Shown: one piece after another, positions 60,236-64,000 of the stretch
Layout: the number at the start of each line of letters is the position of its first letter
How positions within the stretch are numbered: position 1 is the first letter of the stretch
Source: JAEUMD01 sp964559355
GTDB lineage: Bacteria > Pseudomonadota > Alphaproteobacteria > Rhizobiales > Hyphomicrobiaceae
Assembly: GCA_964559355.1 (NCBI GenBank)
Contig: CAZLHQ010000001.1
Coordinates: 62,001-126,000, forward strand
Reading direction: 5' to 3'
Length of the DNA stretch: 64,000 nt
Made by a program: the position numbers and the translations under genes
Notes under the pieces: model-generated
Told to the model about the DNA's origin: nothing
The model's input: the letters and a program-made list of their open reading frames with translations, nothing else
The model's database searches: none

Positions 60236-62002
60236 ATGAAGACCTGGAAATGGTTCGCGACCGCCAGTGCGCTCGCGTTGTCGGTGGCGCTGACGCAGCC
60301 ATCGCTCGCCGATGTCAAGATCGACGATATCGTCAAGGATGCGGAGACCGCTGGTGACGTCGTCTCCAACGGCCTTGGCCCGCAGGGCCAGCGCTACAGC
60401 TCGCTGAAGAAGGTCAACAAGGATAACGTCGGCAACTTGGTTCCCGCCTGGGCGATGTCGCTCGGCGGCGAGAAGATGCGCGGCCAGGAAACTCAGCCGC
60501 TCGTCAAGGACGGCGTGATGTACATCACCGGCTCCTACAGCCGCGCCTGGGCCATCGATACCAAGACCGGCCATGAGATCTGGCAGTATGACGCCCGTCT
60601 TCCGGAAGGCATCCTGCCGTGCTGCGACGTGATCAATCGCGGCGGCGCTCTCATCAACGACAAGTTCATCTTCGGCACGCTCGATGCCAAGCTGGTGGCG
60701 CTCGATGCGAAGACCGGCAAGGTCGTCTGGTCGAAGAAGATCGACGACTTCCAGGCCGGCTTCTCGTACACCGCCGCGCCGCTGATCGTTCCGTCGAAGG
60801 CGCACGGTCCACTCATCATCAACGGCGTCTCGGGCGGTGAATTCGGCGTCGTTGGCCGCGTCGAAGCACGCAAGGTCGATGATGGCGAGGTTGTCTGGTC
60901 GCGTCCCACCATCGAAGGCCACATGGGCACTCTGAATGGTAAAGATTCGACCATGACCGGCAAGAAGAACGAGACCTGGCCGGGCGATCTGTGGCAGACG
61001 GGCGGTGGCGCCACCTGGCTCGGTGGCACGTATGATCCCGACACCAAGCTGATCTTCATGGGCGCCGGCAACCCGGCTCCGTGGAACAGCCACATGCGCC
61101 CGGGCGACAACAAGTGGTCGTGCTCGCGCCTCGCCATCGATCCGGAAACGGGCGAGATCAAGTGGGGCTTCCAGACGACACCGAACGACGGTTGGGACTT
61201 CGACGGTGTCAACGAGGTCGTCTCGTTCGACATGGGCGGTGTCAAGGCCGCTGCCACGGCCGACCGCAACGGCTTCTTCTACGTTCTGAACCGCGAGAAC
61301 GGCAAGTTCATCAACGCCTATCCGTTCGTCGCCAAGATTTCCTGGGCGAAGGGCATCGATAAGGATGGTCGTCCGATCTATGTGCCGGATAATCGTCCGG
61401 GCGATCCGTCCAAGGGCGCCGATGGCAAGAAGGGTACGTCAGTGTTCGCAGTGCCGAGCTTCCTCGGCGGCAAGAACTGGATGCCGATGGCCTACTCCAA
61501 GGACACCAAGCTGTTCTACATCCCCTCCAACGAGTGGGGCATGGACATCTGGAACGAGCCTGTGACCTACAAGAAGGGCGCTGCCTACCTCGGTGCGGGC
61601 TTCACCATCAAGCCGGTCTTCGATACCCACATCGGCTCTCTGAAGGCGATGGATCCCGCAACCGGCAAGGTGAAGTGGGAGTACAAGAACAAGGCTCCGC
61701 TGTGGGGCGGCGTTCTGACGACCGCGGGCGGCCTCGTCTTCTTCGGCACACCCGAGGGTGAGTTCAAGGCCATGGACGCTGCCTCCGGCAAGGAGCTGTG
61801 GTCGTTCAACACCGGCTCGGGAATTGTCGGTTCACCGATCACATGGGATGAAGGTGGCGAGCAGTACGTCTCGGTCGTATCGGGCTGGGGTGGTGCGGTC
61901 CCGCTGTGGGGCGGCGAAGTTGCCAAGACGGTTGCCAACCTGAACCAGGGCGGCATGGTCTGGACGTTCAAGCTGCCCAAGAAGGTCGCCAGCAAGAACT
62001 GA
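60236..62002 (+). CDS. xoxF: PQQ-dependent methanol dehydrogenase, lanthanide type (XoxF)
   Basis: 588 residues, periplasmic quinoprotein oxidising methanol (and perhaps other alcohols). Signal peptide WFATASALALSVALTQPSLA, cleaved near residue 25. Eight-bladed propeller with adjacent cysteines GILPCCDVINRG (Cys129-Cys130), metal ligands Glu202 (GGEFGVVG) and Asn279 (GNPAPWN), and PNDGWDFDGVNE with catalytic Asp321 and the additional Asp323 that marks lanthanide binding; calcium MxaF enzymes have Ala there. The start at 60236 has AAGGGGA upstream. No mxaI small subunit is present. XoxF clade not assigned by eye. A strong terminator follows. Confidence 0.95.
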   Translation: MKTWKWFATASALALSVALTQPSLADVKIDDIVKDAETAGDVVSNGLGPQGQRYSSLKKVNKDNVGNLVPAWAMSLGGEKMRGQETQPLVKDGVMYITGSYSRAWAIDTKTGHEIWQYDARLPEGILPCCDVINRGGALINDKFIFGTLDAKLVALDAKTGKVVWSKKIDDFQAGFSYTAAPLIVPSKAHGPLIINGVSGGEFGVVGRVEARKVDDGEVVWSRPTIEGHMGTLNGKDSTMTGKKNETWPGDLWQTGGGATWLGGTYDPDTKLIFMGAGNPAPWNSHMRPGDNKWSCSRLAIDPETGEIKWGFQTTPNDGWDFDGVNEVVSFDMGGVKAAATADRNGFFYVLNRENGKFINAYPFVAKISWAKGIDKDGRPIYVPDNRPGDPSKGADGKKGTSVFAVPSFLGGKNWMPMAYSKDTKLFYIPSNEWGMDIWNEPVTYKKGAAYLGAGFTIKPVFDTHIGSLKAMDPATGKVKWEYKNKAPLWGGVLTTAGGLVFFGTPEGEFKAMDAASGKELWSFNTGSGIVGSPITWDEGGEQYVSVVSGWGGAVPLWGGEVAKTVANLNQGGMVWTFKLPKKVASKN

Positions 62003-62043
62003 TCGCGTGCGGACGCTCTTAGGGCGTCATCAAGCGAGGGAGC

Positions 62044-62077
62044 GGGGCGAGTAGGGCAACCTGCTCGCCCCTTTTTT
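62044..62077 (+). terminator. Strong intrinsic terminator of xoxF
   Basis: GGGGCGAG-T-AGG-GCAA-CCT-G-CTCGCCCC stem (62044-62071) followed by TTTTTT (62072-62077), 41 bases past the xoxF stop. Confidence 0.9.
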
Positions 62078-62166
62078 CGGGATTTTTTCATCACATGGTC
62101 ACCGCCTCGTCGAACAGACTTGCAACCGGCGGCGGTGTTTGAAACATTATCCGGGATGGCAAGAGC

Positions 62167-62880
62167 ATGACGGAACATGCCTCATCGCTCGCATGGGAGG
62201 CGAAGGCTGTGCCAGCCAGTTTCCTCGTCGTTGACGATCACCCGCTGTTTCTGGAAGCGCTGCGGCTTTCGTTAAGCTCGGCCTATCCCAAAGCTGCTAT
62301 TTATGAAGCCTCCACGATTGCGGCTGCGCGTGACGAGATTGCCGCTCGGGGGCCATTCGATTTGGTGCTACTCGATCTGTCGATGCCGGGCACTTCCGGT
62401 TTCGAAGGCTTGCTCGAGCTGCGCACGCTCTATCCCAAGCTGCCGGTGGTGATCTGCTCGGGTCTCGAGGACCCACGCATCATCCACGAGGCTATGACCT
62501 ATGGCGCGGCGGGCTTCATCTCCAAGTCGATGCGCCGGTCGGAGCTGGCCGCGGCGGTCGAGGCCGTGATGTCTGGCAACATCTATCTGCCGGCGAGCTA
62601 TCAGCCGCCCAAGGCATCGACGACGGCAGGTGACTTGGCGCTGCGTTTGGCATCGCTGACGCCGCAGCAGTTGCGCGTGCTCAAGATGTTGCGCCAGGGC
62701 ATGCTCAACAAGCAGATCGCCTACGAGCTCTCGGTCGGCGAGACGACGGTCAAGGCTCACGTATCGGAGATCTTGCGCAAGCTCAATGTCGCTTCGCGCA
62801 CGCAGGCGGTGATCGAGGTCTCGAAGATCGATTTCGAAGCGATACTGTCGGATGCGGAAGGCGGCGGCGCAAAGCCGTAG
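62167..62880 (+). CDS. LuxR-family response regulator downstream of xoxF
   Basis: 237 residues. Receiver: FLVVDDHPLFLEALRLSLSS, phospho-acceptor Asp in LVLLDLSMPGTSGFEGLLEL, and GAAGFISKSM; C-terminal HTH LTPQQLRVLKMLRQGMLNKQ, then IAYELSVGETTVKAHVSEIL. Closely similar to the CrbR-like protein at 34634-35293, especially in the HTH. Lies after the xoxF terminator, so it has its own promoter. Candidate regulator of the xox genes; no partner kinase is in this part of the window. Confidence 0.9.
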   Translation: MTEHASSLAWEAKAVPASFLVVDDHPLFLEALRLSLSSAYPKAAIYEASTIAAARDEIAARGPFDLVLLDLSMPGTSGFEGLLELRTLYPKLPVVICSGLEDPRIIHEAMTYGAAGFISKSMRRSELAAAVEAVMSGNIYLPASYQPPKASTTAGDLALRLASLTPQQLRVLKMLRQGMLNKQIAYELSVGETTVKAHVSEILRKLNVASRTQAVIEVSKIDFEAILSDAEGGGAKP

Positions 62881-63095
62881 AGCGCTTCAGGGTTGGTTGG
62901 AATCACGCTCGCCGCAGTCACGGCCATGGAGCAATGATTCCATAATCACCAATCACCTGCTTTTCTCCCGGCCACTCATCCGGTATTCGGCCGCCCTTGC
63001 GCGAGCCACGACAAAAGCCGCGCAGTTCCCGCTCGAGCGCCACGCGGTTGTCGAATTTTCATTTGGCTCAGGCGTGGCCGTCAAACCTCTGATGG

Positions 63096-64000
63096 TTATT
63101 GCTTTGCGGGCCCGGCGACTGCCACTTGCGAATCCCACGCGCCTGTCGTTGCAGTTTCCGTATTGACCGTGGAGCGCAGTGCGGGCGCAGCCGTCTTGGC
63201 CGCTTGTGCTACCGCGCTTTTGGCAGTCTTGGCGGGGCCCTGTGCCGGCGTCGCTGCCGGAGCCTGCGCAACCGCCGGCATCGCAGCAATCGTGGACTGC
63301 ATCGGCTGCGGGTCCAGCCGCACCATCTGGCGAACCAATGTCGTATCTGCCTTGGCCGTATCGTGCGGCAGCACCTGGGTGCCGACGACTTGCGCTTCGT
63401 CATACTTTCCCTGCAGGCCCAGCACGAGCGAGAGGTTCTTTTGCACTTTTGCCGAGCCGCCGCGGCTGGCCGCTTCCTTCAGCAATCGCTCGCTTTCTGC
63501 CGGCTGGCCGTCGAGCGCATAGGCCATGGCCAGGTTGTTCATCACCGAGGCGTTGGAGTTGGAAAGCGACATGGCGCGCTGGTAAAGCGGTATGGCGTCC
63601 TTGTAGCTGCCTTCCTTGGCCAGCGCGGTTGCGCGCGCGGAAATGATGCGCCAGTCCGGCTTGGCAGGGTCGTCGGCGTAGGCGAGCAACTGCTTGGCGG
63701 TTTGAACTTGGTCGAGCTCGAGCGCGAGGCGCCCGTATTCGCCGGCCAGCTCGCGGTTCTGGCCATGATAGGACGAGGCTTGTTGCAGCACGCCCAATGC
63801 CTGTTGCTTGTTGCCGAGAGCCTTCAGGTTGCGCGCGTAGTTGAGCGCATAATCCAGCGTGCGCGGCGACTTGGAGAATTTTTCGCCCCAGTAGTCGGTC
63901 GCCTTCTCAAGCTCTGTTTGCGGCGTGGCAGCGACTTGCGTTGCGGCCTGGTCTTGCGCCGGCGGCCTTCCCATGAGGTCGGCTGTCAGGTCTGCGCCCG
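63096..64000 (-). CDS. TPR-repeat protein, TadD-like, 5' end outside window
   Basis: Frame is open to the right edge (upstream of an internal ATG at 63974 it still reads GADLTADL), so the gene starts outside. About 300 residues visible: TPR units such as LDYALNYARNLKALGNKQQA, AISLYQR-like AIPLYQRAMSLSNSNASVMN, NLAMAYALDGQPAESERLLK, then an Ala/Pro-rich tail of about 80 residues (ALRSTVNTETATTGAWDSQV). Resembles TadD, the Flp/tight-adherence pilus assembly protein; only neighbours outside the window could confirm this. Confidence 0.75.
   Translation of the reverse strand, partial: GADLTADLMGRPPAQDQAATQVAATPQTELEKATDYWGEKFSKSPRTLDYALNYARNLKALGNKQQALGVLQQASSYHGQNRELAGEYGRLALELDQVQTAKQLLAYADDPAKPDWRIISARATALAKEGSYKDAIPLYQRAMSLSNSNASVMNNLAMAYALDGQPAESERLLKEAASRGGSAKVQKNLSLVLGLQGKYDEAQVVGTQVLPHDTAKADTTLVRQMVRLDPQPMQSTIAAMPAVAQAPAATPAQGPAKTAKSAVAQAAKTAAPALRSTVNTETATTGAWDSQVAVAGPAKQ

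Noticed and set aside
60236..62002. Calcium-type MxaF methanol dehydrogenase
   Set aside because: The residue two after the catalytic Asp is Asp, not Ala, and no mxaI-like small subunit is present.

Overview
The window looks like a chromosome segment of a methylotrophic alphaproteobacterium of the Hyphomicrobiales, Hyphomicrobium-like. The grounds are a lanthanide-type (XoxF) methanol dehydrogenase with its periplasmic accessory genes, a PodJ-like polarity protein with Sel1 repeats, a CrbS/CrbR-like two-component system beside a two-part acetate-type symporter, a Lhr-like helicase/PdeM pair, small Alphaproteobacteria-typical proteins and a palindromic repeat common in Rhizobiales. The genus is inferred and was not tested by any search.

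Region 1 (1-20.4 kb) is a surface-polysaccharide locus. A plus-strand run (cut at the left edge) holds an O-antigen-type ABC transporter ATPase, a putative glycosyltransferase and a sulfotransferase. It converges on a long minus-strand run, 14448 down to 3542, that carries a sulfotransferase/coiled-coil/glycosyltransferase fusion broken by one in-frame amber codon, a glycosyltransferase, a methyltransferase, another sulfotransferase-like gene, the complete dTDP-L-rhamnose set rfbC-rfbB-rfbD-rfbA and a GT2 glycosyltransferase. The upstream half of that run is clearly AT-richer than the rest. An RTX serralysin-type protease, an isolated DUF2793/peptidase S74 protein and manC follow. Together they suggest a rhamnose-containing, possibly sulfated and methylated surface glycan.

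Region 2 (20.6-31.2 kb) is housekeeping and cell biology: a DUF6460 membrane protein, the Lhr-like helicase with PdeM, a TSUP transporter with its TIGR02186 partner, the PodJ-like polar protein and a secreted coiled-coil protein.

Region 3 (31.1-44 kb) carries stacked repeat modules, YjbQ, the two-subunit sodium:solute symporter, the CrbR-like regulator and CrbS-like sensor kinase, mscL, tRNA-Gly(CCC), a divergent succinyl-CoA-synthetase-like pair, and two further copies of a structured dispersed repeat next to a G-rich array.

Region 4 (44-54.6 kb) has the ATP-grasp/alpha-E/transglutaminase triad, a tightly overlapping GtrB-like/YdjC-deacetylase/GtrA operon, ugd, a HlyC-family protein that seems to lack its catalytic residues, and hrpB.

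Region 5 (54.6-64 kb) is the xox region. A divergent promoter drives a beta-propeller plus a CXXCW rhodanese-like protein one way, and cytochrome c, XoxJ-like binding protein, SoxYZ-like carrier, zinc metallohydrolase and xoxF the other way. A strong terminator and a LuxR-type response regulator follow, then a TPR protein cut at the right edge. The most interesting signals here are an intrinsic-terminator-like hairpin inside the xoxJ signal-peptide region, a 13-bp motif shared by the cytochrome and xoxF upstream regions, and the poorly understood SoxYZ/metallohydrolase relay.
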